A stretch of DNA of 64,000 nucleotides from Agelaius tricolor (Eukaryota > Chordata > Aves > Passeriformes > Icteridae): NCBI GenBank assembly GCA_023055355.1, contig JALJCS010000002.1, positions 86,887,001 through 86,951,000 of the forward strand. Direction: 5' to 3'. Under the pieces are notes generated by a model. That model was not told where the DNA came from and did no database searches. It saw only the letters and a list, made by a program, of their open reading frames with translations. Every line of letters begins with the position of its first letter. Positions within the stretch are counted from its first letter, which is position 1. Position numbers and translations under genes: made by a program. Positions 1 to 12,755 of the stretch are shown here, piece by piece.

Positions 1-1134
1 AAGTGTGGCTTCTTAAATTAAAAGTGTTTTTTCCACTTGAACAGCACTATTTAAAATAAATAAATAAACCCTGACTTTGCTAGTTGAAATAGGTTAAAAA
101 ATTTCTGTGGATGCTCTGCTAGGAATGGCAAAGTCCAGAAAGCTTCCAAAAAACTTGAGTTTTAGTCCCAAACTGTCCTTACACTGCACTTGAATTCACA
201 TTTTATAATACTTACTTTTAATTGTGTGCTAAATTTAAATTAAAGTCAAATTAATCCAGAATGACAGAAGTCTCTACAGAGGAAAGCACAAGACTCAGTT
301 TTGGGCAACTGTCACAGCCAGGGAACTTTGCTACAGTGGCCTTTGTGTGACCTACAGCAGTTATGGCAGTGCTGGGGACTATAGGAAGACAAATCTGTAA
401 CATCACTTGTACTTCACACACCAAAAATGCTTGGAAATTCACCCAACTATAAGAAAAATATAAAACTGAAGCTATGACTTTCTGAATATAACAGTTACAG
501 TTACATTTACAAAGCCCATGAAAAAAGATTTCACAAGAAATGTGGCTTCATTACTTTCAGTGTTCAAAGATACTTGCTATGACTGTAATTTTATTATGGA
601 ACTTTCAGAAATAAAAGGCCTAAGGCAAACTTTAACTGAGGCAAACCTTTAAAGCACCTTCAAAAACCTGGCATGGATGCTTTACGTGTTAAAGGGAGAG
701 TGGACTGTTAACATCATTTAAACATGCTCAAATTGTTAGTTTTTTTCCAAAAAGTGAATGTTTCTTCTTTTGTGGTAAAATAAAACAGCCATGACTAATG
801 ATACTGTATTTTTAACAAGAAAGACTTCAAGTTAAGGGATAATTGAAAATTTAGCTCCATGAGGTATAGATCACCATCAATCACTTGTGAATGATGACTC
901 AAGGGATGTCTCAACATTTATATTTACCTTCTTAACTGCCAATTAACAGTCAAACACAGAGTGGGTCATAACACCCTTTAGAGATCCTCTCTGAAGAAAC
1001 TGTAGGTTTTGTTTTGGAAAAAAACTGAAAACATCTTAAAAATTATCCTTAGTCATCATGATCATGCATGCAGTTCTTGTATTATACTTTATTTTGAAAC
1101 AAGTTAAGAGCTAAGAAAGTTCAAAACTCCTCAC
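1..1134 (-). other. ASAP1: ASAP1 intron 3, partial
   Basis: AT-rich intronic DNA from the left edge to the exon 3 donor. I see no coding potential beyond short chance frames and recognise no repeat family here. Confidence 0.85.
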
Positions 1135-1280
1135 CAGGTTCTTCAACAGTGTTGATAATTCTTTAGTAAGTGTGGAAAATTTTACAAAAGCTGTGCCAAG
1201 ATCTGGATTATCCCGACTTAAAAAATTACTTCCGAATTTATCTAGTACTTGTGCATAGTTTTCTTCATTTTGAACATGAT
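1135..1280 (-). CDS. ASAP1: ASAP1 coding exon 3 (residues 67-115, BAR domain)
   Basis: The 146-bp minus-strand exon completes the split Asp codon (G|AT) and then encodes 48 residues: [20 protein letters not shown], a middle part with [11 protein letters not shown], and a final [10 protein letters not shown]. This is the next block of the ASAP1 BAR domain and appears identical to the mammalian sequence as I recall it. The acceptor is ttctttgcag, with a good branch-point candidate (ctgac) about 25 nt upstream of the exon. The donor is CTG|gtgagg, leaving phase 0. The following exon, expected to start LQGL, lies beyond the left edge. Phase and length close exactly (2 + 48 x 3 bases), which supports both boundaries. 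Confidence 0.97.
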
Positions 1281-1629
1281 CTGCAAAGAAAAATCAAAAG
1301 TCAGTTTTTTTGTAGCCAATTATAATTTTAAGCTTACTGCAACTTAACAACAAACTAATAAACAGTACTTTGAGAAAAGCCACAAGTCAACACATTTACT
1401 GAAAATTAAAAGAATTTTAAGATTAAAAAGAACTACTTAGCAATAGGTATATATATGCTTTTTAAATCAGCAGGCTGAAATTTGTAATACAGAGATGAAG
1501 AAAACTCTGTAGCTATTGACAGAGTAATAAGATCAATAATACATCAGTGAAACAATATAAGATTGTTTTGTAAACAACATGGGAATTTTTAGCTGCCCAC
1601 TACAGGAACTTTCCATACATGAACTTTTC

Positions 1630-1654
1630 TTTTGAAATGTTGGACATTTCAAAA
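1630..1654. repeat. perfect hairpin, 11-bp arms and 3-nt loop
   Basis: TTTTGAAATGT (1630-1640), loop TGG, then ACATTTCAAAA (1644-1654). The arms are exact reverse complements. It lies in intron 2 about 350 bp from exon 3. Just beyond it, CAAAAGTATCAGAT occurs twice (1661-1674 and 1683-1696). Confidence 0.8.
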
Positions 1655-2261
1655 AAAGAACAAAAGTATCAGATAAAAAAGGCAAAAGTATCAGATTTAA
1701 ATGTAAGAAGGCCAAGTCTGAATCTGACTGTAAGTTCAGAAGAAGAAGCATCTTACAAAGGCTCCCTTTTTGCCTGCTTTGTACACTGAGCTATCCCAGA
1801 TAACAGAATGTGTATTGGTACACAGCCAAAGACTCATTCCAGTCTATTTAATAGCAAACTGAACATACAGAGAGGTCAGAACCAAGACAATGCACTTGAA
1901 GCCAGTGAAAGTGAGAAAAATCCTTGACTCAAGAATGAATTAGAAACTGTTGTATCTGAAATGTCCTTCCTGTTTCTATTTAGTTGCTTTTCTGGCATGT
2001 GTTTGCATAATTTTTGTTACTTCTATCTTTAAAAAGAAAATTTACCCCTACAGCCCTTTGGGAAAGGCTTTATCACCTTTATCTCTCTTAGAGGATATTA
2101 CTAGTATTAATTAAATCAATATTTCACTCTAATGAATTGCCTAGGCTTACTATGTGGGCTTTTTTCTGCAAACCACAAACACAAAACCACAGAGCTACAG
2201 CACAAGTTCTGTGCAATGAAAAGGAAGAAGGGAAAGAGAACAGCCAGGAAGTACCATGGTT

Positions 2262-2320
2262 TTTTTCCCCCCAAAATCTCCAAGTTTTTTTGGGGTTTTT
2301 TTTGGTTTTTTTTGGTTTTT
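2262..2320. repeat. T/G-rich low-complexity tract
   Basis: Runs of T separated by GG or GGGG, after a short T/C run. The plus strand has almost no A. It is the strand-reversed counterpart of the A/C tracts further along the same intron. Confidence 0.8.
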
Positions 2321-3739
2321 TAATTTATGATATTGCCTAAGAGCATCTGAATTGCAAGTTATGACTCAGAAGAAAAGGAAAAAAAAAGATGTAAGTTTCA
2401 AACAATTCCTCATTAATAATGTCTCATAAATAATGTCTCACAATGCACAAATCTATTTGTGCATTAACAAACAGCTGATGAAAGGTTAAACAATTAACTC
2501 TTCTAAGGTATTGCAGATACTCAAACAGTGCACCAAAGCTCCAACAAAAAAACGCCAAAACCTGTTAAAAAAGGACAGTCCTTATTTACCAATACCAAGC
2601 CCCAAAGCTCCCACATCACACCAGTCACACTCTAAAAATCAGACATTAATACCAAGGTTTTCAAGAGGCCAAATATTTAATCATATGTTAATACAGAGTT
2701 GAAACTCAAGCCATGTGTTTTTAAGAAAATTGTTCCAAAAGCACACAGTTTTAATCAAATAGCTTAGCACTGAACTCAAGGAAACTACTACATAACAATA
2801 AAATATGCATTTTGTTTTGATGTAAAAGCTTTTGCACAAATACACACAGAGGACTTTATCTATGAAGGAGCTTTAGCTCAACTTCTAAGTGAGTAAAGCT
2901 CAAGCATAGCATATCCAGCTGTGCTGAAGGAAAAGGAAGGATAATGCAAGGTCAGAAACAGCTCTGCTAGATCATGGAATCCCTGTCCTTGCTTGTGCAG
3001 CACTTTTTCCACCACAGTATTTCCCAGCATTTTGATTTTAAGCACTGCATTGTTTCATAGAGCATTTTAAAAAGTTTTTTCACAAAGAGAGTGAAAAAGA
3101 GCTGAAGAAGTTTGTTTCCTCTATCTGTAGAAAGGCAAAGAAATTCCCAGTGAGAAAGAGGAAGCAGGAAGCAGATCATTGTCCTAGAACAATATAGAGG
3201 AAATTCTCAAAAATCCCAAACTACAAATCACTTAAATCTAGAAATGAAGTTTTGATGGTGAAGTAAAAGGAATACTCCTATATTTACTTCTGTAATTGTC
3301 ACACAAAATGCAAGTATTCTGTAAGAATAAGAAATTTTCAATTTCTACATAAGTATCAGTGTAAATCTTGCAAAAGGAGATTAAATATTTTCTATTAAGG
3401 AGGTAAGGCAATTCCCTACTCAACCATAAATGCACACAGCTGAAAAATTAAATCTGCAATGTAGCCTACACTAAAATATGGAATGTGAAACCTGGCATGC
3501 TTAGAGCAAAGAGCATTCTTTAATCTCACTCTAGGTGCCTCATGCACTCCGAAATTACTTCCTAATGTCCTAATAGAACTTCCTTTGCATACAGAAAGCT
3601 CTAATAGGAATGACAATATTTACTTTCTTTGATACAAGTCCTCATACAAGACTTCAATAACCCTAAGAGTGAGACAGGATCACTGACAGCAGTACATACA
3701 GGGAATAAGATTTGTCTTCCAGAACTGAATCATGTCTTT

Positions 3740-4440
3740 CCAATCTTGTAAGCAATGTTCAGCACTGGGATGAAAATAGAACAGCTTCCCCTGGCAGGCA
3801 TCCTGCTCCTTCAGCAGCTCCCTGAGGCACATCAGAATCATGGAAAACTGAGCAAGGGCTCTGCACCCACTGACAAACACAGCTCCCTTCCAAGGGGTCT
3901 CACTCATCCCCTTCCCAGTAGGAGCTGGCAAGGCCAGCAGCACCTGAGCCTATGCTGAGAGTGCCACCAGAGTGTGGCAGATGTGGAGTACAGCAGCACA
4001 CTGGCCTGGACACAGCTGTGGCACTCTCTGAACTGAAAGCTTCTCCTGCATAACCCACATCTCCTCATCACCCACACCTTCAACCCTGGGCAATGTTCAG
4101 AATTCCCCTTTGGTGTGAGAAAACCCTCCCAGCTCCCAGTGCACAATAATGCTGTGGCATCCCTTATGTCTGAGCTCTACCATGTATTTTGAGGAAATGT
4201 GAAGAGGAAATAACAGGAATGCCTCTGGAGATGCAGACCCAAGCAGCTCAGGGAGGAGTGGCAGGCACAGCAGCTCTGCAGCAGCCCTTGGCTGCACAGC
4301 AGCACTTCCAGAACAGGGAGCACAGGGCTCTGAAGGACTCCCAGGGCTCAACCCCCCCTTGCACTGCATTCCCAGGCAGCCACCTGCCCTTCTCCATGCC
4401 TAAAGTGACCCTGTGGGAAACCTTTCCCAGGATGAACAGA
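3740..4440. other. GC-richer unrecognised block within ASAP1 intron 2
   Basis: This segment of about 700 bp has a visibly higher GC content and more CAG/CTG-type words than the flanking intron. Frames of 80-122 codons occur on both strands, but none resembles a known protein and none is bounded by convincing splice sites. It could be an old, diverged repeat or simply unique sequence. I cannot assign it. Confidence 0.3.
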
Positions 4441-5616
4441 AAATACTTCAATGAGATTGCCAGAATTTGTACTCTTTCACTAGAACCCACAGCATTCATT
4501 AAATACTATGTTTGTTTCCCACTCCAAAATTATCAAAATTTTAGCACATGCCTCTGAGCCTAGTGAGATTTCTGCCTACTTGTGCATATTAAGAAAGGGT
4601 ACAGAAGTACAAATACTGTGGAGAGAGGTTAAGGGATAACCTTTATATGCTGGACCTACAAAACACATCACTGCAATTAAAGGCCTAAAATTTCCTTCCT
4701 CTACAACAGTTTTGTTCAGATATATTACCCTGCAAACACTGAAGAACACAAGCACCAAAAAATTAAATTGTTTACAGAAGAAAAACACTACTTTTGGCAT
4801 TGATTATGCCCAAAGAAACCTAAATAATGTCTACATTAATAAGAATTAATTCTGCATTTGTGGTTAACAAAAATAAAAATCATATTTCAGAATTTTGATC
4901 AACTTTAAACTATCTTTAAGCTTCTTCTAAAACAGCTTTTTTCCATGGATAGCGAGAGGAAAAATAACCAAGGTCAGAGCCAACATGCATTTATGAATGA
5001 AAGATGACTCAGAAAGGCTTTAGAAAAGCAAGAAAGCTGGCAAGGTTAAAAAGGATGGCAGAAATTATTTGAAATAAAAAACACCCTTTCTCATTTCATT
5101 CTTCACAAGCTGAAATATAATGAAAAAATAATAGAAAAAAATTATTTGACCACCATACAATAGTCTGAACTTGATAACAATAATGCCTTCTGGAATGAGA
5201 TTGCTCAAGGGAAAAGTAATAAAAGCCTCTTTCCATATTTCAGAGCAAGAAACATCTCACTGAGTCTGCAAGGTTCTCTAGATCATCACAGTACAAGAGC
5301 ACTGAGAGATAAGCCAGCCCAGAAAAGTAAATTACTTATTTTTTGCATCTCTGTTCATCACTGACATGCTTGAAGAAGCTCTCATGGAAGAATTTTTTTT
5401 CTCCTCTGCTTCAGAGGATTTATACCAAATCTAACAGTTGAAGAAACACAGCATGCAATATCAAAATATTGCCATAGTGGGCTTAAACCCTTAATATTGT
5501 GTGCAGTTCCTGTCCTTGCTGCCCAAAATTCACTCCTCCTCTTCTCTATTTTAGAAAAGGAAGTCTGTGCTTCCATTTTGGAGAAAGTGAGGATGATTAA
5601 ATGTGATGGTTTCTGT

Positions 5617-5698
5617 AAAAAAAACCAAAACAACCAAAAAAACCAAAAACAACAACAAAAAAAAAAAAACCACCGAAAAAACCCAAAAAACCTCAAAA
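5617..5698. repeat. A/C-rich low-complexity tract
   Basis: About 80 bp made almost only of A and C on the plus strand (blocks such as AAAACCA and AACAAC), including an uninterrupted A13 run. It gives rise to Lys/Asn/Gln-rich spurious frames. Confidence 0.85.
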
Positions 5699-6944
5699 CT
5701 CCCTAGGAGCTGCTGAGTTCAGAAGAGAGATACTGTGAGTAATAACAGAAACAACTCAAACCTATTTCAAGAGACAGAATAGTCCACAGAACAAAGTTTG
5801 GATTCATCCACCAAAAACTCCTCTGGCTCTCCTCTAGCAAGCTTTGGCACTTCAAAGCCTCTTACAACCTTTCATGCTCAGAACATGCAAATCTCCCTCA
5901 ATTTCATATCAGATGAGTTGTTTTGGTGGGTTCAAGGCCAATGCTGTGAGACATGGGCAGGGACATTCTCCTCCTCAAGTTACTTCAGTTCTGAAGAACA
6001 CGAGCATGCACTGGGAAACTTTGCTCAGGAGAATTTAACTAGATTGATGCAGGACTGTGAATGATAAAGATTTACATTAATTCAAATTCCTTGGACGAAA
6101 TAAGTTGCAGAAAGTCCATTTAGAAGCATCAAACATCACAATATAATTTCTGACTCAAGGTAATTCCTTGGCCTTCATGTCAGTGTGAGCTGACAAAGTG
6201 CTAAACAAAGTACTTAAAATACATCCATCTTTGTACCATTTTTCTTCTTCCTCAAGCATCTGCTGTTGAACACTGTGGGAGACCATGTGAACTGCTGATC
6301 TATCTCAGCACCTTTAGTCTTGGATGGATTTTATGTTTTTATTTCTCCATTATGTAAACTCTTTTGATTATATTTGGGAGTTATCCCAGGGAAATAATGA
6401 AAAAGAGCTATTGAAAAATCTACAGCAAAAATAATTGGGCCATCCACTGCTGTTACAATTCAATCCAAATCTAACAGGAAAGGAAGGCAGAAGTTCAGCA
6501 CCCCTGCCATAAGAAGGGCTCCTAGTTACAGACACAATCAATCATGCCAGCAGACAGCAAGCCAGACAGGGAGCAAGTGCTGAGAAGGAGGTGTCTGTTT
6601 TTATGTCTCACTGGATTCCATGAACAGTCCTTTCCCATACAACCTTTCCAGACATGAAAATAGGGAAGGGACATTTCTAAGGGTTTTCTATACTCTTGTC
6701 TTGGTATATTTTCATTTCCACAGCAGTAGCTCTAACTGTAAATATGAAAAATGGGTGAGGGGTGGACAGGAAGAGCAGAAAGTATTTGGGTGATGTTAAA
6801 GCTCTGTAACAGGTCAGAGACCCTTGTGGTTAATAATTCAGCCCTGGAGAGGAACAAATCAACACACCACAAGGTTCAGCCCTCCTGAAGAATTCTGTAT
6901 GAGACACTGCACTGTGCCACTGCCACTAGTCAAACGTTACTCAG

Positions 6945-7204
6945 GAAAAAAAATAAAGAAAACAAAAGACCCAAACCAAACCAACCAAAAAAACAACAAT
7001 CCAAACACCAAAAGAATCCCCTCAACCCAAACAAAACAATCCCCAAAAAACAACTCCCCACAAAAGCAAACCAATAAAAACCCAAAAGAAACAAAAAAAA
7101 ACCCCAAAACCAAAGACATAAAAACAACCCAAAGAAACAACAAAAAAACCCCCAAAGAAACAGAAAAAACCCCAACAACCCAAAACCACTACAACCCAAA
7201 AAAA
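6945..7204. repeat. 260-bp A/C-only low-complexity tract
   Basis: Over about 260 bp the plus strand is nearly all A and C, with few G or T and no regular period; words such as CCAAAA, AACAAC and CCCCAAAA recur irregularly. In the ASAP1 sense strand it reads as a long G/U-rich segment with TTTTGGGG-like clusters. The frames of 89-135 codons across it are products of its composition and not genes. It lies in intron 2. Confidence 0.9.
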
Positions 7205-7873
7205 CTAGCTATGGCTTTTGGTAGCCTATGAATTGGATTACTGAACTGAAAAAACAATTTCTATTGTCCCTGAATAACTTTCTCACCAGTCCAGCTGGAG
7301 TTCTCAAAGGAGATTTTGGAGCAATGGAGTACTACAAAACCTTCTCCTACTTTAGTAAATTAAATATGGTAGCAAACAAATTTGTAAAACAAAATTCCAA
7401 TTCTGGGTTCTCAAAATGTAGTCAGAGGCTTTCTTTTGAAATATAAAAATAGCCACATAACACTTTCTTGAACTGATAAACCCCAATTCTTTTTACAGCT
7501 GTTTCTGGAATGCTTTACTTAAATATCAATAAAATCCATTTTCATCAGCAGAGCACAAGAAAATAGCTGGTTCTAAAATTTTCCTTGTACAAGGAGACAA
7601 AATGAGCTTGGGTTTTGATTCACTTCACATTTATTTTTATAAGGTTTCACATGTGTGGCACGTTTTTGGTCTTGGCTTTACTAATCCCAGTTTATCAGTC
7701 ACTGCCTGAAATGCCTCCTGTACACAGCTTTTCATTGTAAGTGCTTATGACAGCAGCACTCTGAAGAGGGAGCCAGAGGATTATGTATAAAGCTTTGGCT
7801 TTCTTGAGCCAAAAGAATTCCTACTAACTTGTAGTTTTGAAACAAGGCTTGATAAAAAAACAATTTAAAATGT

Positions 7874-7887
7874 AAAAAAAAAAAAAA
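7874..7887. repeat. A14 homopolymer
   Basis: Fourteen A within a longer A-rich stretch in intron 2. No retroposed gene body was recognised upstream of it. Confidence 0.8.
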
Positions 7888-9276
7888 TAAATTAAAAAAC
7901 AGCTACCCATCTCTGCTGCTTTTAAAGTGCAGAACACCTAATCAAAGCCATTAACCCACTTTCTATTGCTTTTGTTCAATGCAACTAATTCATCATATAG
8001 CACTGTCTTACTTACAGGCCTTGACAACAATATTATTTTTATCCCAAGATTCAAATGATAGCTATTTATATTATAGTTTCAAAACAGGCAGGAACACCTT
8101 TAATGTGTTCTACACTTTTTATCAGTTTTGAAACTCTGTTTTAGTAAGTACTCTCAAATGGAAAAGCTTATTGGAGAATCTGAATACTTCTAAAAGCATA
8201 AAGCTAAATACACTTGCACCAAATACTATTCTCACTTTATATCAGGCTTCACAGTCTATTGGGAAACATTTATCAACAACTGAAATTACAGTTATTAAAG
8301 CATGCATGGTGCTAGCAAGCCAACATCAGTGATTGACAAGTGAGAATAGTTAAGAATCGACAAGATAATAAAAATCCCAGACACTTCCATAAACTCAGAA
8401 ACTAACAGCACTCAAAAGTAGCTCTGTACATGGAAAATATTTACTAAAATTATTATCATCATTATTATTGTTAGGAAATTGGAACTGGGATTTTCTAAAA
8501 TCATGTATTTACAGCCAGAGGATTATTGGCAAGTCCATAACTCTGTTATTCTATCTGCCTTTGGCACAGTTTTTAGAACATGAGAGAAGAAGAGGTAGAA
8601 GCATTAGAGTTGTAGCATTTTTTAAACTAAATTTGTATATTCTTGTGTTAGATCACCATTTGTTACGCACTCAAACTGATTATCAATTCATATTCTAACC
8701 AAATAAATTCCCATCAAAGTAACTACTATAGTCCTAATAAAACATCAACAGTGTCTTCAAGCAAGCAAAAGAATTATATAACTATACTATTTTAGGTAAG
8801 AAGGGAAATACATAATTTTGATTTTAGGCAAGAAGAAAAACACATCATGAAGGGAGAGCACATGTTGACAAAACAAAACCAGATATTTCTTTTTATTTAC
8901 TTTTTAAACTTTTTTTTATTACTTTTTTAAACTTTTAAATCTTATTCACTTATAAGTGCTTTCTAAAAATTCAGTTGAGAACACTTTTTTGTCACTGTTC
9001 TAGTTAAAGGTAAATGCTTGAAATATTATGACAGCAAGAAAATTTACATGTGGGATTCTCCCAGAGGCCATTGAGAAGGAATATGAGGGTAAAAGAACTG
9101 GAGAGCACATTAATCTGATGTATAATCAGAAGTAAAGAAAGAAAATTTTGAAGTCCAAACACTCCTAAACAGATAAGCATTTCTTATGCTATACATTTCA
9201 ACAGGATGAATTGCAAAACATCTCAAACTTGAAATTAAATGCTTGGGCTCTTGTAAAACTGAAAACAACATCTTAC

Positions 9277-9349
9277 CTTGCCCCGAACTATATATTGCTT
9301 TCACAGATTTTTTCACCTTCTGTAGCGCAGTTCTGTCTTGATCCAATGC
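9277..9349 (-). CDS. ASAP1: ASAP1 coding exon 2 (residues 43-66 plus first base of codon 67)
   Basis: The 73-bp minus-strand exon encodes 24 residues, beginning ALDQDRTALQKVKKSVKAIY and ending SSGQ, then one base (G) of a split codon. It continues directly from the LLEE that ends exon 1. The stretch is the basic first part of the BAR domain, the curved coiled-coil dimer that binds and bends membrane. The acceptor is ttgtag just before GCA, with a rather weak pyrimidine tract, and the donor is caag|gtaaga, close to consensus. The intron upstream is phase 0 and the one downstream is phase 1. Compared with the mammalian protein as I recall it, one position differs (Ser where mammals have Asn in the IYxSGQ segment). 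No frameshift or stop is present. Confidence 0.97.
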
Positions 9350-10439
9350 CTACAATAGCAAGAAGTAAACAAACTTTAAATATTTACTTCATTGATTGCC
9401 AGAATATACTCTAACAGCTAAAAAGAAACCCACAAAACAAGTAGTTTCACACGCTGGAAAAAGCTGCAGGTACAACTGGTTCAGCCTGTGGGAAGGTCTG
9501 GGGTCATTCAACCCCTTCAGGATGAATTAAAGAATTGAACTGAAAATGTTCTGACAACAGAGTAGAACAGTGCTGACAGCACTAGAAGAAAAACACCATT
9601 TTAGTTTTGCAAAGGACAAAGTATTTATTCAGTTGCTTTATATTTTGGAAAAAAACCCAAAACAAGAAATAGCAGATGCTTCTACACTCGCCCTACAGTT
9701 TCTACTACAACTAAATTGCTTGTTAACATCTGTGGCTCTCCCACAGTAATCATGTTTGTAGACACAGATTACAGCACTACCCCTTGCAACAAATTCCACA
9801 TTACTGTAAAAGTATAACAGATGAAAAGCAGTAAATCAAAATAAAGGAATAATACCTGATTTTGTACAACTGAAGGACTAATAATAGTAATATTCAAATA
9901 TGCATTTTCAAGACTACAACTTTAATGATTTCAAATTTTCTGCAATAGTTCCAAAATCCAATATAAAACATTATTAAGTAATGATGAATTGAGGATTACA
10001 TTTCCAATCATACACAAAAATGTTTAAATAGTTTGCTATATTTGTTCCCCATTTAGATCACAGGCAATTTCCCATCACCTAGGTAATGTTAGATCAGTGT
10101 TTGCAGTGTGGCAAACAGTATGGCAGTGTTTGCCATATTATATTCACTTTCAAATCACTGGAGATTGGAGAACTTGTACTCAGAACCACTGTCAGGACAG
10201 CAGCACAACTGAGCATGGGGCCTGGTAGAGACTACACCAGTCACACTGCAGAGATCCTTGCACAGCCCTGTTATCCAAAAAGTTTAAACCCTGGAGCTCC
10301 TGGGGGTCTGAAGCCTGGCAGAACAAGGCACAATGTCAGCTACTCCTGTTTCCTCACAGAGGGACATCACCAGCAACACTGAGTGAAAACATCCCCAAAA
10401 GCAGAGCTTTCACTGCCAAATCTGAGATGGTTTTGACAG

Positions 10440-10796
10440 CGAAAGCCTTAGAAAACCTCATAGCTCCTTCCAATACCTAAAAAATGGGGTCTGCAAGACA
10501 GCTGGAGAGGGAGTTTTTACAAGGGCATAGAGTGATAGGGGAAGGGTGAATGGCTTGAAACTGAGAGTAGGCTGAAATTAGGTATTAGGTAGAGATTTCT
10601 ACTGTGAGGGTCGTGAGGGGCTGGCACAGGTTGCCCAGAGAAGTTGTGGACACTCCATCCCTAGAAGTGTTCAAGGCCAGGCTGGATGAGGCTTTGAGCA
10701 ACCAGGTCTACTGGAAGGTGCTTCTGCCCATGGCAGGGGCGTAGGAACTAGATGATATTTAGTTTTCCTTCCAACCCAAGCCATTCTATGATTCTA
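10440..10796 (+). mobile_element. CR1 LINE 3' fragment
   Basis: The fragment follows the CR1 3' end in order: the CTTCCAATACCT region, TTTTTACAAGGGCATAGAGTG, the TTGCCCAGAGAAGTTGTGGA segment, TTCAAGGCCAGGCTGGATGAGG, CCATGGCAGGGG, then the terminal CCATTCTATGATTCTA. It is 5'-truncated, carries no intact ORF, and is antisense to ASAP1. Confidence 0.92.
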
Positions 10797-12731
10797 CAAT
10801 TGAAGAATATTCCACTGGGCATTAAGAAGCTCCAGAAAACCAGACCAGGAGCTCCAGGTCAGCTACAGCATTAAGCACTGGAGACAGGTAAATGTGAGGG
10901 TTCTGCTCTTCAGTAAGTTCCAAACACTGAGTGCTCCTCTGTGTGAACACTTCCAGTAGGAATCCATACAGAGAGAAACCAATTAATATATAATGGTTCT
11001 GGTTTGAGTAGCACAATTCTAACCATGCAAAATGTTATAGCTGAACAATACATGATAATCTGTAACAAAATAAAATGGAATGTTTCTGTTCCTTAACTGG
11101 AAACAACCATTTTCTCAAATCATACAATCACTCCTGTGGCAGCTAAAACTAGAATGTTTGGAACCACAAAAGCTGTAAAAATGCCTTCTGATGCTATTTA
11201 TCTCTGGGTTTTTTTCCATTTACAGCAGAACAATGGATTAAAACATTAAGAACTGCAAACATCATGACTTCTTTTGCTCCCCACTAAAATAGTGGGTTTG
11301 ATTTGACTTACATTGTGCCAGGAAAAGTTACCATTTTAAAATGTAATAAAATATTGGGAACTCAGTGTTCCTTTCCAAGACAGTGCACAGCAAGTGCTTC
11401 TCTTTGATTCCTCTGCAAATGCTGTCAAAAGCTTTTGCTCCTGCCTGCTACGTCAGGCAGTTGCTATCATACATTTCTACTGAAGTCCTCTCTATCTTCA
11501 ATGACCAGAAAAAAATGATGACTCATTTGTCTACTGAGAGTTTGAATACAGGATGAGACTTTGAAACCAATATTTTGAAAGAAAGACAATGGTTAACATT
11601 GATGATATTGAGAGATAAAACTTTGCACTAAGGTCTGGTATTGAAGCAAATTGGACACTCAGGAGAAAGAAACAAATACAAAATCCCCAGGAAACTTTTT
11701 CCTGAAGTTATCAATCTAAAAGTCTATGACAAGCAGACTAGAAAAATTTTCTAAATTGGATTTGCTATTGAATTAGATGTAATCACTAATGTGAGAGCAG
11801 CAGGAAAGGGAACATTCATTATTTTAAAAGAGGAATCACTGAGTAAAGCAATATACAAAGATGACATCCACAGCCTGAAGGAGCCAGTGATCTAAGTGAA
11901 AATGACATCACAGGCCAATTTTGTATTTTTATATCTGCAAATACAATTTTTACATGAACTACTTCTTCATAGTCCAAAACTATAAATAAAACACACTTAC
12001 ATACCAAGTACTCAAAACCTGTTATCTAGAATTGCTTAGGTGCTTCTGGGTGTTGAGGTTTTTTGGTTTGATTTTCTTTTGTTTATTTTATATAACTGGA
12101 GACAGATTGTTTCCAAATATATTACATTCTTCTTAGATGTCTTTTCCTTATAATTTTTAGTTGCACTCTGCTGCAAAGTAATTAAGTTGCACTCAATGCT
12201 CAATTCAATTATTATTCCAGAGTAATATTACCCTCTCAGCATCTCAGGCAGGAACAGCCTTGCTTTCCCTAGTTAGGTGGAAACAAGCTTTTGCAGTATC
12301 CATTAATTTTCATTTTGAGTATTTAGAATACTAAATACTTTAACTGCCTGTCATAGAAGACACAAAATCTGATCTTCCATTAAAAGTGACATACATTTAT
12401 ATAATTGGAAACTGCAGTGTCTTAGGGAGCCAAGGGGTTTCTGTGACAATCTCTGGGTATTCAGTGGCACTTCTTCCTACCTACTGAACTCTTCTTTACC
12501 ACCACCCACTCCTGACAAATGCTTCTTTCTTCATTTCCATTAAACCATCTTGCAGGAGGCCTTTTTAAGTTCCACAGAAGAACATTTTCTTATCCTCTCA
12601 TGCATTTTGGAAAGATGAATCATTTAAAGGTACCTACACCAAAGATTCACTACCTTATTAGCTGAACAAAGCTTCATTCTTGAAAATGCTCATTCTGGAG
12701 ACAAAATCAAAATAATGCAAAATCAGTTTCC

Positions 12732-12755
12732 AAAAAAAAAAAAAAAAAAGGGGGG
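12732..12755. repeat. A18-G6 homopolymer pair
   Basis: Eighteen A followed directly by six G on the plus strand. No retroposed body was recognised beside it. Confidence 0.85.

Larger units (their letters stand above)
1281..9276 (-). other. ASAP1: ASAP1 intron 2 (8.0 kb, phase 1)
   Basis: Intron between exons 2 and 3. It is mostly AT-rich unique sequence. It contains a perfect hairpin at 1630-1654, T/G- and A/C-biased low-complexity tracts (2262-2320, 5617-5698, 6945-7204), an A14 run near 7874 and a GC-richer unrecognised block at about 3740-4440. No CR1 element was recognised in it. The many short open frames show no family resemblance or codon bias. Confidence 0.85.

Noticed and set aside
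6824..7231. 135-codon Lys/Asn/Pro/Thr-rich open frame
   Set aside because: It is produced by the A/C-only low-complexity tract; the opposite strand is equally open for the same reason.
7840..7890. Processed pseudogene suggested by the A14 tail
   Set aside because: No retrocopied gene body or target duplication could be recognised next to the A run.
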